Source: Kitasatospora xanthocidica
GTDB taxonomy: Bacteria > Actinomycetota > Actinomycetes > Streptomycetales > Streptomycetaceae
Length of the DNA: 64,000 nucleotides
Assembly: GCF_014656195.1 (NCBI RefSeq)
Contig: NZ_BNBY01000003.1
Coordinates: 186,001-250,000, forward strand
Reading direction: 5' to 3'
The notes below the pieces were generated by a model that saw nothing but the letters and a program-made list of their open reading frames with translations, was not told the DNA's origin and made no database searches. This document shows positions 15,037 through 23,440 of this stretch, in pieces (position 1 is the stretch's first letter; each line of letters begins with the position of its first letter). The translations under genes were made by a program, and so were the position numbers.

Positions 15037-15222
15037 TCAGCGGTTCAGCGCGTCGAGGATCAGCTGCACTTCCCGGCGCCATTCGCTGGCGTCGATGTGG
15101 TCCGTCCATCCTTGTGCGAGTTGGGAACCATCGCCGAGGACTCGCCGAATGGTCCGGTTCCCCACGTTCCCATCGTCGGCTCCTGGTGGTGCTGATCTCT
15201 GTCGGAGACAGCATGGCATCAA
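15037..15222 (-). pseudogene. Probable 3' remnant of a truncated gene
   Basis: The minus strand reads through NRTIRRVLGDGSQLAQGW and then DHIDASEWRREVQLILDALNR before a stop. This has the composition and rhythm of a real protein C-terminus, but only 61 codons are open and no start with a ribosome binding site is seen. Local GC is lower than the window average. I read it as the end of a lost gene; a genuine small protein is possible. Confidence 0.3.
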
Positions 15223-15255
15223 CGACCACCGGCCTCGCGTCGGCTCCCGTGTCCG

Positions 15256-15900
15256 TCAGTCGGCTGCGGCGAACCGGCGTCCTCGGTCCAGGAAGGCCGT
15301 GATGCCCGCGACCCCGCCGAGTTCGTGGATCGTCCGGGTGGCGCCGAACGGCGCGTTCCAGAACTCCCCCTGCTGCGGCGTGTGCGGACCGACGTAGGCG
15401 TACGGCTCCTGCTCGAACGCGTCGCCCGGCGAGACGCCGTAGTTCACCGCGCCAACGGTCACAGCGAGGTCGAAGTGCTCGGGCCAGATGACCGGCTCCT
15501 CGCCTGGGAACAGCCCGTCGAGTGCCGCCTCGCCGAGTGCGAAGCAGTGCGCGAGCCGGCGGGCGGCTGACGGGTCCACCTCGATCGCGTGGTCGGCGGC
15601 GACGCCCGGACCGTCCGCGTACAGCCCCGTCGGGGCGCCGACGGTGAGCCCGAGGGCCGTGCCGAGAGCGGCGCAGCTGGTCCGTTCGAGGGACAGCACC
15701 TGTCCGGGCCCGACCAGCTCCGCGCCGATCACCCGCAACCGCGGCTCGGCGACGGTGGTGAAGCCGCCCGCGCAGGCCCGCAACCGGATCGTCCCGCTCG
15801 CCCGGTACTGCGGCCCGGCCAGGACCAACTCGGCCACCGCGTGCAGGGAGCGGCGGGTCCGGGCGAAGGTCTCGGCGTCCGTGCGGGCCTCGTTGTCCAT
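15256..15900 (-). CDS. Conserved hypothetical protein
   Basis: 214 residues from the ATG at 15900 (MDNEARTDAETFARTRRSLHAVAELVLAG). The N-terminal two thirds show alternating short strands around GTIRLRACAGGFTTV. The C-terminal third has a conserved-looking block with WPEHFDLAVTVGAVNYGVSPGD and YAYVGPHTPQQGEFWNAPFG, rich in aromatic and Gly residues as in a ligand-binding beta fold. No catalytic motif, signal or membrane helix is visible. I recognise it as a type of actinobacterial hypothetical protein without a known function. It is 100 bp downstream of the DUF6493 gene on the same strand. Confidence 0.7.
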   Translation of the reverse strand: MDNEARTDAETFARTRRSLHAVAELVLAGPQYRASGTIRLRACAGGFTTVAEPRLRVIGAELVGPGQVLSLERTSCAALGTALGLTVGAPTGLYADGPGVAADHAIEVDPSAARRLAHCFALGEAALDGLFPGEEPVIWPEHFDLAVTVGAVNYGVSPGDAFEQEPYAYVGPHTPQQGEFWNAPFGATRTIHELGGVAGITAFLDRGRRFAAAD

Positions 15901-16000
15901 GCCGCCATGGTCTCCCGGGGCGGAGCCGTACGCGACGGCGCACCGGGCCTCTCGGACAGGCCCGGGCACGGCAGCGCGGCAGCCCCGGGGTTCGGTGCGG

Positions 16001-18781
16001 TCAGGGCGTCAGGATCGTGGTGAGCCGGGTGGCCTCCGTGCGGACTCGGCGGGGTGCGGTCGGGGTGGTCAGGATGTCGAGGGCGGGGAGGGCGGTGCGG
16101 ATGTGCTCGGTGGCGGCGCACTCGGCGGCCAGTGCGAGGGTGTCCGCCAGGCCTCGCCGGCCGGGTTCGGCGGCGAGTTCGGTGATCAGGGTGGTGAGTA
16201 CCGTCCAGACCGCCCGGCCCTCGCCGCTGCGCACGGCGTCGGCCAGGACGGGCAGGACCCGGTTCGGTTTGGCGACGGAGAGCCGCCAGAGCGCCGCGAG
16301 CCAGGTGCCGAGCGCCTCGGGCCGGAGGCGTCCGCGTGCGTTCGCCGTCAGCAGGGCGTCCAGTGCGGCGGTGCGGTTCTCCGCCCGGGTGGCGGTCAGG
16401 CCGTAGGCGAGGAGGAGGTGGCTGACCGGGCCGAGTTCGCCCGGGGTGTCCGCGAGCCGGGGCAGCAGGGGGTCGGTCTCCCGGGATGCGGCCGCATGCG
16501 AGTGGAAGACCGCGCCGGGGAGGGCGTGGGCGGCTACGGCCTCCGGGTGCCAGGGCGCCAGCCAGGGGAGCTGGGCGAGTTCGGCGGGCTGCGTCGACGG
16601 GGCGCCCGCGAACCGGGCGGTGTCGGTGGGGTCGGGAAGGGCGTGGAGCAGGGCGGCGAGGCCGTCCGGTACGGGTGCGACGGTGATGGCGGCGGCGACG
16701 GCGAGTGGTGCGATGCGCGGGAGCGTGGGCGGGACCCGGCCGTGGCCGCCGGCCTGCTCGGGCTGGTCCGGGGACTGGACGTGGAACCGGTCGGGTGCGG
16801 GTGGCACCGTGTCGGACGGCAGGTCGCAGCCGAGCCCGGCAGCGGCGGCGCGAACGGCGGGCAGTGCCTGCGGGGGTGTCCGGAGCAGGGACTGGGCGAG
16901 GTCGGCGGGCCAAGGACGGGCACCGGCGGCGCGGTGGGACGCGAGCCGTTCGGTGAGCACGGCCGGGTCGATCGTGCCGTCCGCGGCGGTGGGGGTGGCG
17001 AGCAGGCACGGCACCGGCGCGTCGGAGATCCGGCACGCCGTTTCGTGGACGCGCAGTGCCGGGATGACGGCGGGGGTGCGCAGGTGGCCGGGGAGGCCGA
17101 GGAGTTCGGCCGTGTGCCGTTCGGACTCGTGCGGTCGGTCGGTCAGGGCGTCGAGCAGGCAGCCGAGCGCTCCCGTGACGCTGCGGGCCTCCCAGAGCCA
17201 CACCCGGTCGTCGCCGCGCCGGGCGGCGAGCGGGGCGAGCGCGGTCCGCAGGGCGGCCGGGTCGCAGTGGTGCTCCGCGACGAGGGCGGCGAACACCACC
17301 TCGAACTCGCCGGGGTCGGGTACCCGGTCGGCCATGACGGCCCCCAGCCGCTCGGCGAGGTCGAACGGCCCGGCGGGAGCGGTCGGCAGTGCGCCGTGCC
17401 TGGCGGGCACAGCGGGCGTGGCGGGCACAGCGGGCGGGGCAGGCAGGGCCGGCGTCGGGCTCGGCGGCGAGGCAGGGACGGCCAGCAGGCGGCGGGCGTC
17501 GCTCCGGAGGGCGGCGCCGAGGGCGGTGGCGGCGGCGCGTACGGCCTCGGCGGTGGCGGGAGCCGTGTCGGGCAGGTGGCGGGCGGCCAGGCGCAGCGCG
17601 CGTTCCTGGACGGCGGGGGCCGGGTGGGTGAAGGCCGCGGCGATGGCGGGCAGCAGGGCGTCGGCCGCGGACGGGTCGCGGCGCAGCGCGGCGTCGGCCC
17701 TGCTGAGCTGGGTGGTGGCGAGCGCCTTCTCCGGGCGGGTCAGGACCGCGGTGGTGAGTTCGGCGAACAGTGCCGAGGGCAGCCGAGCGTCTACGGACAG
17801 CAGCGCCGTCTGGGCGGCCTTGGCGGCGGTCGGCGCGCCGGCGGCGGCCAGTCGGACGTGGTCGGGTGCTCGGGCGAGGACCTCGTCGGCGTCCGGCGAC
17901 AGTGCCGCGTACAGCTGGAGGAATCCGCGCAGGTTGCCTGGCCGGTCGCCGCGCAGGAGACGGCCGAGGCAGAGGTCGATCAGTTCGGCGCGGTCGAGCA
18001 GGCCCTCGCCCGCCAGGGTGGTGAGCGCTCGGGGCCACTCGTTGTCCGGTCCGAAGCGGGCGGCGTACGGATCGGCGAACTCGGTACCGACGTCGGGGAC
18101 TTCGAACAGGCGGCGGACGAACTCGGCGAGCCGGGGCTGGGCGCGCAGCCAGGAGAGCAGGGTGTCGTGGTGCGGCGCCGGCCCGCGCAGACCCCGTTCG
18201 GCGAACCACTCGGCGATCTCGCGGTGGTGGTAGCGCATCAGGCTGCCCTGGCGCACCCAGCCGATAACGTAGCCGTCGGTGGTGGGGAGTTCGGCGCCGG
18301 ACCAGACGGCGAGGCCGTGGGCGATCAGCCAGCGGGCTCCGTCACCGCGTACGGGCAGCCACTCGGCGAGCCGGATCGCGAGTTCGCGGTGGAACTCCGC
18401 GTCACGGTCCGGTTGGAGCAGGGCCAGCAGGACGGCGTGCTCGTCGGGGTTGGTGGAGCCGCCGCCGGGCAGCGGCCAGCAGGCGTCGAGGAGGCGGCGG
18501 GAGGTCAGCCAGTCCAGGGCCTCGGCCGGGGTCGCGGCGGCGTGGATCCCGGCGAACTGCAGGGCGGCGAGCTGGTCGTACGCGGTGGAGTAACGTCTGT
18601 GGTCGCCCGAGGAGAGCTCGCGGGCCAGCTCGGTACGGAGCTTGCGCAGCGGGGTGCGCAGGTGGCGCAGCTCGCCGGCGGGCACCGGGGACAGTCGGTC
18701 GATCACCCCCTGCGGGACCCGGTCGGCGATGAGCGCGCGCACGTCGTCCCAGCTGATCGTCTCGTTCGTACGGTCGGTCAT
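16001..18781 (-). CDS. Large DUF6493-type helical-repeat protein
   Basis: 926 residues, almost entirely helical, Leu/Ala-rich and soluble. The opening DRTNETISWDDVRALIADR and the early LRHLRTPLRKLRTELARELS, with GIHAAATPAEALDWL, match the DUF6493 family found in Streptomyces. The middle has HEAT-like repeats, for example HPAPAVQERALRLAARHLPD. These proteins are often next to SWIM zinc-finger and MoxR/VWA genes, but none is seen here. Function is unknown; scaffold or repeat-mediated binding is inferred. The ATG at 18781 is followed by a conventional N-terminus. The gene is on the same strand as the hypothetical gene at 15256. Confidence 0.65.
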   Translation of the reverse strand: MTDRTNETISWDDVRALIADRVPQGVIDRLSPVPAGELRHLRTPLRKLRTELARELSSGDHRRYSTAYDQLAALQFAGIHAAATPAEALDWLTSRRLLDACWPLPGGGSTNPDEHAVLLALLQPDRDAEFHRELAIRLAEWLPVRGDGARWLIAHGLAVWSGAELPTTDGYVIGWVRQGSLMRYHHREIAEWFAERGLRGPAPHHDTLLSWLRAQPRLAEFVRRLFEVPDVGTEFADPYAARFGPDNEWPRALTTLAGEGLLDRAELIDLCLGRLLRGDRPGNLRGFLQLYAALSPDADEVLARAPDHVRLAAAGAPTAAKAAQTALLSVDARLPSALFAELTTAVLTRPEKALATTQLSRADAALRRDPSAADALLPAIAAAFTHPAPAVQERALRLAARHLPDTAPATAEAVRAAATALGAALRSDARRLLAVPASPPSPTPALPAPPAVPATPAVPARHGALPTAPAGPFDLAERLGAVMADRVPDPGEFEVVFAALVAEHHCDPAALRTALAPLAARRGDDRVWLWEARSVTGALGCLLDALTDRPHESERHTAELLGLPGHLRTPAVIPALRVHETACRISDAPVPCLLATPTAADGTIDPAVLTERLASHRAAGARPWPADLAQSLLRTPPQALPAVRAAAAGLGCDLPSDTVPPAPDRFHVQSPDQPEQAGGHGRVPPTLPRIAPLAVAAAITVAPVPDGLAALLHALPDPTDTARFAGAPSTQPAELAQLPWLAPWHPEAVAAHALPGAVFHSHAAASRETDPLLPRLADTPGELGPVSHLLLAYGLTATRAENRTAALDALLTANARGRLRPEALGTWLAALWRLSVAKPNRVLPVLADAVRSGEGRAVWTVLTTLITELAAEPGRRGLADTLALAAECAATEHIRTALPALDILTTPTAPRRVRTEATRLTTILTP

Positions 18782-18899
18782 GACGCCCCTCTCCTCCGGT
18801 TCGGCGGCTGGTCGTGAACGTAGCGTGCCGCACTGACAACCGTCCGGGAGGGCCGGAGTGTCTCCCCGCCCCCGGGCATCCGTCAGCCTCGGAAATCCG

Positions 18900-19316
18900 T
18901 CACTCGGCGCCCCAGAGCTGTCCGACGGGCGGCTCGGCCCGGATCTCGGCCGCCGTGAAGGACACGTGCTTGCCCCGCCCGGCGAGCAGGACCCGCCGCC
19001 CGGTGAGCGTGGCCCGGGTCGTGGGCCAGCCCGACCAGGCGTCCACCTGGAAGTCCGTCACACCGACGCAGACCAGCGTGAACTCGACCGCGTTGTGCCC
19101 GCGCTCCCGCCACAGGTCCGCGGCCCCGGCCGGGACGGCACGCGCGGAGAACCGCAGGGTGACGGACGCTTCGCGCTCGTCGACGAGGACGGAGTCCAGG
19201 CCGTAGTCGCTCAGCGGGGGCGGCGACGCGCCGAGCACCTCGCGGAGCGTCCCGGGGTTCGCCACCTCCGCGGACCAGTCGTGCTCAGCCAGGGAGCCCT
19301 CCGGGGAGTCACCCAT
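18900..19316 (-). CDS. Imm50-like protein (second of a tandem pair)
   Basis: 138 residues. The layout NPGTLREVLGASPPPLSDYGLDSVLVDEREASVTLRF (seen in part) followed by WRERGHNAVEFTLVCVGVTDFQVDAW resembles the Imm50 immunity-protein family: a short helix, a PPL-x-D turn, then an antiparallel sheet and a W-x-x-x-x-x-N-x-V-x-F strand. Its start overlaps the end of the preceding gene by 8 bp (19309-19316). No matching toxin gene is adjacent, so a role in toxin protection is only an inference from family. Confidence 0.55.
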   Translation of the reverse strand: MGDSPEGSLAEHDWSAEVANPGTLREVLGASPPPLSDYGLDSVLVDEREASVTLRFSARAVPAGAADLWRERGHNAVEFTLVCVGVTDFQVDAWSGWPTTRATLTGRRVLLAGRGKHVSFTAAEIRAEPPVGQLWGAE

Positions 19317-19824
19317 AGAACATCTTCGCGGTGGTGGGCGGCAGCAGGCCGCCGTACAGCCGCCGGTCGATCGGGCTCACGAACCACCGCTCGGCCGCGT
19401 ACGGTTGCGCGCCGTCGGAGCGGTAGGCGTTGAGGTGCCCCGCTTTGAGCGCGGCGTGTGCGGTGAAGTCCAGTGAGAACCCCCGGCCGCGCACCCCGAC
19501 CGCGATCCGGCCCTCCCGTTCCCGCTGGTAGCGGCTCAGTCCGACGTCGACCACGGTGCCGTCGGGGACGCCCCGCATCCGCAGGTCCTCCTCGACCCCG
19601 AAGAACTCGATCTGGGCCTCGAACCGGTCGCAGCCCGCGTCCACCCAGGCCTGCGGGGCGAGGTCGGGGAAGGACGGGAACTCGACCCGCAACGTCACGC
19701 CGGCGCCACGCGGGCTCAGGTGCACCGATCGGAGCACCAGGCGCTCCAGCGGCGGCAGCTCGGTGTAGAGCGCGGCCAACTGCCCGGCGGGGAGCAGCAG
19801 CTCCGGCCACGCGTCGACCGGCAT
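19309..19824 (-). CDS. Imm50-like protein (first of a tandem pair)
   Basis: 171 residues. It has the same design as its neighbour: ELPPLERLVLRSVHLSPRGAGVTLRVEFPSFPD (in part), then a W-containing strand (PQAWVDAGCDRFEAQIEFFGVEEDLRMRG) and a C-terminal half with FSLDFTAHAALKAGHLNAY. This fits the Imm50 family more closely than the shorter partner. The two genes overlap by 8 bp and were probably produced by duplication and divergence. The upstream region (19825-20038) holds the divergent promoter for the CapA-type gene. Confidence 0.6.
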   Translation of the reverse strand: MPVDAWPELLLPAGQLAALYTELPPLERLVLRSVHLSPRGAGVTLRVEFPSFPDLAPQAWVDAGCDRFEAQIEFFGVEEDLRMRGVPDGTVVDVGLSRYQREREGRIAVGVRGRGFSLDFTAHAALKAGHLNAYRSDGAQPYAAERWFVSPIDRRLYGGLLPPTTAKMFYG

Positions 19825-20038
19825 GGGCCCGCCCTCCCCTTCCGGATACCCCTCCGGATACCCCTGCGAATAGCTCCAACAGCCTCTTGACCTGGGATGC
19901 TACCGCGCGCTCCCCCGCCCCTCGCCCCGCCCTCCGCCTGATGTCCGGCCGGCCCCGTCGGCGTGGGGCCGAGGGAGAGCGGCCGGGCGGTCGCATAGTC
20001 GGATGGCCGATGACACCTTCCGATCATGAGACGAGACG

Positions 20039-21259
20039 ATGATGCGTCTGCCCCGCCGAGCGGCCGTCACGACGGCCGTCACGCTGCTCCTGGCACCCGC
20101 GGGCTGCGGCTCCCCCGCGGCGGCGCCGCCGGCGGACGGCCGGAGCCCCGCCGTCGCCGCCCCGGCCGGTGCCACCGCTGCCGCGTCCCCCACCGCCGCG
20201 TCCCCCACCGGGCCGCGGGCGTTCACCCTGCTCGCCACCGGCGACGTGCTGCCGCACACCGAGATCATCCGGCAGGCCAAGGAGGACGCCGGCGGGGCCG
20301 GGTACGACTTCCGCGCGATGTTCGCCGACGTCAAACCGCTGATCAGCGGCGCTGACCTCGCCATCTGCCACATGGAGACCGTCTACGGCGCCGACGGCGG
20401 GCCGTTCACGGGCTACCCGGCGTTCAAATCTCCCCCGCAGGTCGCCGCCGCCCTCAAGGACGCCGGGTACACCGCCTGCGACACCGCCTCCAACCACACC
20501 CTCGACGACGGCCCGGACGGCATCCGGCGCACGCTCGACGCCATGGACGCCGTGGGCCTGGCGCACACCGGCTCGGCCCGCGACGAGGCCGAGGCCGGGA
20601 GGCCCGCACTGCTCCGGGCCGGCGGCGCCACCGTGGCGCACCTCGCCTACACGTACGGCACCAACGGGATCCCGCTGCCGGCGGGCCGGCCCTGGGCGGT
20701 GAACCTGATCGACCGGGACCGGATCCTCGCCGACGCGCGCGCCGCCCGGGCGGGCGGTGCGGACCTCGTGGTGGTGAGCGTCCACTGGGGCACCGAGTGG
20801 CAGGACGCGCCGAACGACCAGCAGCTCACCCTGGCCCGCGACCTGGCCGCCGGGCAGGGCGAGGGCCGGCCCGACATCGACCTCGTCCTCGGCACCCACG
20901 CCCACATCCCGCAGGCGTACGAGCGGATCAACGACACCTGGACGGTGTACGGCCTCGGCGACCAGCTCGCCGGACACATGTTCACCTACGACGGCGCCGA
21001 GGATCCGCGCGGCAACTGGAGCTCGATCGCCCGGTTCACCTTCGCCCCGCCGGCCGCGCCGGGGCAGCGGTGGACGGTCGCCAAGGCCGAGTTCATCCCG
21101 CAGGTGACGGACCTCGGCCCGCCCTACCGCGTCCTCGACCTGCGGAAGGCCGCCCGCCGCGACCCCGGCCGGGCCGACTACGCCCGGGCGCTGGAGCACA
21201 TCCGCTCGACGGTTCTCAGCCGGGGCGCGGCCGCGTCGGGGCTGACCATGTCCCCCTGA
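20039..21259 (+). CDS. CapA/YwtB-type metallophosphatase-like lipoprotein
   Basis: 406 residues. A lipobox (LLAPAGC, Cys near 23) is followed by an Ala/Pro/Thr linker and then the PGA_cap domain: FTLLATGDVLPHTEI, FADVKPLISGADLAICHMETV, ACDTASNHTLDDGPDG, VVVSVHWGTEW and LVLGTHAHIPQAYERI. These are the metal-ligand motifs of the calcineurin-like fold used by poly-gamma-glutamate synthesis protein CapA. In Streptomyces such proteins are widespread and of unknown substrate; an extracytoplasmic, membrane-anchored hydrolase is likely. An ATG at 20042 is an equally possible start. A CATAGT box at 19994-19999 could be its -10. Confidence 0.85.
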   Translation: MMRLPRRAAVTTAVTLLLAPAGCGSPAAAPPADGRSPAVAAPAGATAAASPTAASPTGPRAFTLLATGDVLPHTEIIRQAKEDAGGAGYDFRAMFADVKPLISGADLAICHMETVYGADGGPFTGYPAFKSPPQVAAALKDAGYTACDTASNHTLDDGPDGIRRTLDAMDAVGLAHTGSARDEAEAGRPALLRAGGATVAHLAYTYGTNGIPLPAGRPWAVNLIDRDRILADARAARAGGADLVVVSVHWGTEWQDAPNDQQLTLARDLAAGQGEGRPDIDLVLGTHAHIPQAYERINDTWTVYGLGDQLAGHMFTYDGAEDPRGNWSSIARFTFAPPAAPGQRWTVAKAEFIPQVTDLGPPYRVLDLRKAARRDPGRADYARALEHIRSTVLSRGAAASGLTMSP

Positions 21260-21390
21260 ACCCGGCAGCGGGAGGGCGACGGCAGGGCCCGCCACCGAGA
21301 GCCGGGTACCGTGACGTGCCCGGCGGACAGTGGCCGGGCCCGCGGGCCGGTCGGCCCGGCGGCACCGATCGAGGGAGAGGCGGAGAACGG

Positions 21391-21765
21391 ATGACCCTGG
21401 AGGAAGGCCGACGAGTCAGGCTGGCCGAGGACCTCGAACTCGGCGCGGCGGTCGCCGGGGAGCCGGGGGCGGTCGTCGGGCTCCTCTCGCTGGGGGCCGG
21501 GCTCGAGGGCACCGTCGAACGGGTGGACGGGGAGCTCCCGGAGAGCCGTGAGGTCCTGGAGTACCAGCGGCTCACCGCGCTGTTCGAGGACTACGGGCAC
21601 ACCATGCCGACGGCGAGCCGCGAGCGGCTGGAGGCGGAGATCGCGGCGCTGGAGCCGGAGTGGGCCGCGTACCGGGAGCGGGGGAAGCGGGTGACGGTCC
21701 GGGTCAGGTTCGACAACGGCTTCGTCCTCGACGGAGCCCACCAGGACGTCCTCACCGCCCTGTGA
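21391..21765 (+). CDS. Small hypothetical protein
   Basis: 124 residues from the ATG at 21391, preceded by GGAGAACGG and a purine-rich GAGGGAGAGG. The protein begins MTLEEGRRVRLAEDLELGAAVAGEPGAVVG, like a short beta-barrel (SH3/KOW-type) module, then has a helix pair (SRERLEAEIAALEPEWAAYRERG) and a final strand set ending VRVRFDNGFVLDGAHQDVLTAL. It is acidic and soluble. I do not recognise a family. It lies between the CapA-like gene and the convergent patatin gene. Confidence 0.6.
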   Translation: MTLEEGRRVRLAEDLELGAAVAGEPGAVVGLLSLGAGLEGTVERVDGELPESREVLEYQRLTALFEDYGHTMPTASRERLEAEIAALEPEWAAYRERGKRVTVRVRFDNGFVLDGAHQDVLTAL

Positions 21766-21822
21766 GGGACGACGCCCCGGCGTGACGCCGGCGGGCCCGC
21801 CCGTGCGCCCATCACCCCCTGC

Positions 21823-22680
21823 TCACTCCGCGGTCGTGCGCAGCGCCGGCCAGGTACGGGCGACCGAGGCGGCGAGGGCCGCGCCCTGCCGGTGGCCGGC
21901 CCGGGCGGCGGCGGGGCGCCGGGCGTTGGCGGTCAGGTCGCGTCCCATCGCGCGGCGGGCACCGGCGTCCGGGGCGATCAGGGTGGTGTGCGTACCGGCG
22001 GCGCGCAGCTCCTGCGCCTGCTGCCCGGCGCTGGGGTGCGGCCCGACGGCGGTGGGGACGGGTGCGACGGCCAGCACCTGGCGGTGGCCGGCGGCGAGCT
22101 GGAGGTTGGCCGTGGAGCGGGCACCGCCGTCGATCCACTGCCGCCCGAGGGCCGTGGTGGGCGGCCAGACCAGCGGGACAGAGCAGCTGGCGGCGACCGC
22201 GTCGGCGAGGTCGAGCCCCGAGTCGGCGTCGAACGCCTCGACACCGCCGGTCCGGGCGTCCACAGCGGTGATCCGCAGCGACTGCGCGGGCCAGGCGGTG
22301 GCATCGCGCAGCAGGGTGCGCACGACGTCGTGGATGTCCTGGGCGGGGGTGGGACGCGCGGTCAGGGCGGCGCGGCCCAGGCGCCGGACGGAGCGTTCCG
22401 GGTCGCGGGTGGCTAGGGCCGCCCACAGGAAGCGCAGGGTCTGCGCGGCGGTGACGCCCATCTCGATCCGGTCGAGGTCGGCCAGTTGACGTTCGTACAG
22501 TTCACGGGCGGGTTCGCCGCTCGCGAGCCGGGCGCCGAAGATGGCTCCGGCCGAGGTGCCGATGACGGTGTCGGCGGCCGTCAGGTCGACCCCGCCGTCG
22601 GCGAGGCCGGCGAGCACACCGATCAGCCACGCGCCGCCGACCGGTCCGCCGCCGCCCAGTACCAGTGCCGTCCCGATCAT
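21823..22680 (-). CDS. Patatin-like phospholipase
   Basis: 285 residues. All patatin signatures are present: the oxyanion-hole glycine loop ALVLGGGGPVGGAW at the N-terminus, the nucleophile elbow GTSAG (TVIGTSAGAIFGARLASG) and the catalytic Asp in WIDGGARSTAN. The enzyme is expected to hydrolyse acyl esters of phospholipids in the cytosol or at the membrane. The ATG at 22680 follows GGGGGAGAGG. An imperfect palindrome at 22705-22726 lies just upstream, in a position to control it. It is on the same strand as the terpenoid genes but separated by a 166-bp gap. Confidence 0.85.
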   Translation of the reverse strand: MIGTALVLGGGGPVGGAWLIGVLAGLADGGVDLTAADTVIGTSAGAIFGARLASGEPARELYERQLADLDRIEMGVTAAQTLRFLWAALATRDPERSVRRLGRAALTARPTPAQDIHDVVRTLLRDATAWPAQSLRITAVDARTGGVEAFDADSGLDLADAVAASCSVPLVWPPTTALGRQWIDGGARSTANLQLAAGHRQVLAVAPVPTAVGPHPSAGQQAQELRAAGTHTTLIAPDAGARRAMGRDLTANARRPAAARAGHRQGAALAASVARTWPALRTTAE

Positions 22681-22704
22681 GGCGTTCCTCTCCCCCGGCC
22701 CAAT

Positions 22705-22726
22705 AAGTGGGGATCACTCCCCGCTT
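22705..22726. promoter_or_regulatory. Operator-like imperfect palindrome before the patatin gene
   Basis: On the minus strand AAGCGGGGA and, inverted, AAGTGGGGA flank three central bases; one mismatch separates the two half-sites. It lies 25 bp before the patatin start codon, close to the expected promoter, so a TetR- or GntR-like repressor site is plausible. Confidence 0.4.
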
Positions 22727-22846
22727 TTCTTGGACGTGAGGATACACCGGCGGCGGGCCGCGCCGCCCACCCCCGTACCCGTTCGGTGCCGGCACCGGCA
22801 GGGGCGGCGGCGGCAGCAGCAGGCGGCGGGCCGCAGCACCGGGCGG

Positions 22847-23311
22847 TCAGTACTCGTTCTTGATGACGAAGTACGAGCCGCGGATCGTCCCGGCGAGCTT
22901 CGACTTCTGACGGGCGAACTTGAACCGCGGGGCCAGCTCCTCCGGGACCTCCATCCCCTCGGCGAGCTTGAACCCCACCGCGCGCTTCTTGTCGCCGTCG
23001 ACGGTGTACATCACGTTGACCGACAGCCCGCTCTCGTAGAAGACGTAGGCCATGCGGATGTTCTCGACCTGGAAGGCCGTGGCCTCCAGCGGTCGGGACG
23101 AGATGACGATGTCGCGCTCTTCCTTGAGGATCCGGTGCACCCAGTCGACGACCGCCGCGGCGTCAGCAGCCGGCTCGACCGTGAAGACGTGGTCGTACTT
23201 GTTCCTGAAGTACCGGGCCTCGTTCGCCCGCAGGCCGGCGAGCGCCTCCGCGACGGGCGACGACTCCAGACCGACGGTCGAGACGGTGGCGAAATCCACG
23301 GTGTACGTCAC
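22847..23311 (-). CDS. Conserved hypothetical protein downstream of the terpenoid genes
   Basis: 154 residues starting with GTG at 23311 (MTYTVDFATVSTVGLESSPVAEALAGLRANEARYFRNKYDH in part). The composition is unusual for the window: Lys- and aromatic-rich, with AVVDWVHRILKEERDIVISSRPLEATAFQVENIRMAYVFYESGLSVNVMYTVDGDKK continuing (quoted only in outline: a long helix, then several strands). This suggests a compact alpha/beta protein. No catalytic motif is recognised. It is 129 bp downstream of the terpene synthase gene on the same strand and might belong to that cluster, but the gap leaves this open. Confidence 0.6.
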   Translation of the reverse strand: MTYTVDFATVSTVGLESSPVAEALAGLRANEARYFRNKYDHVFTVEPAADAAAVVDWVHRILKEERDIVISSRPLEATAFQVENIRMAYVFYESGLSVNVMYTVDGDKKRAVGFKLAEGMEVPEELAPRFKFARQKSKLAGTIRGSYFVIKNEY

Positions 23312-23440
23312 GGCAGGTACCTTCCCATCGGCGTCGACAGACGGACGATAGCCCCTCGGCCGGGCACCGGACGCGAACCGCCGCCCGTTCCACGCCCAGC
23401 GTGTTCGGGGTACTCGGTTGCGAGCCGCGCCCGCGGAGGG

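Noticed and set aside
15488..18817. A 1109-codon open frame on the plus strand
   Set aside because: It is antisense to the DUF6493-type gene, has Gly/Arg-rich low-complexity translation and no recognisable domain; long antisense frames are normal at this GC content.
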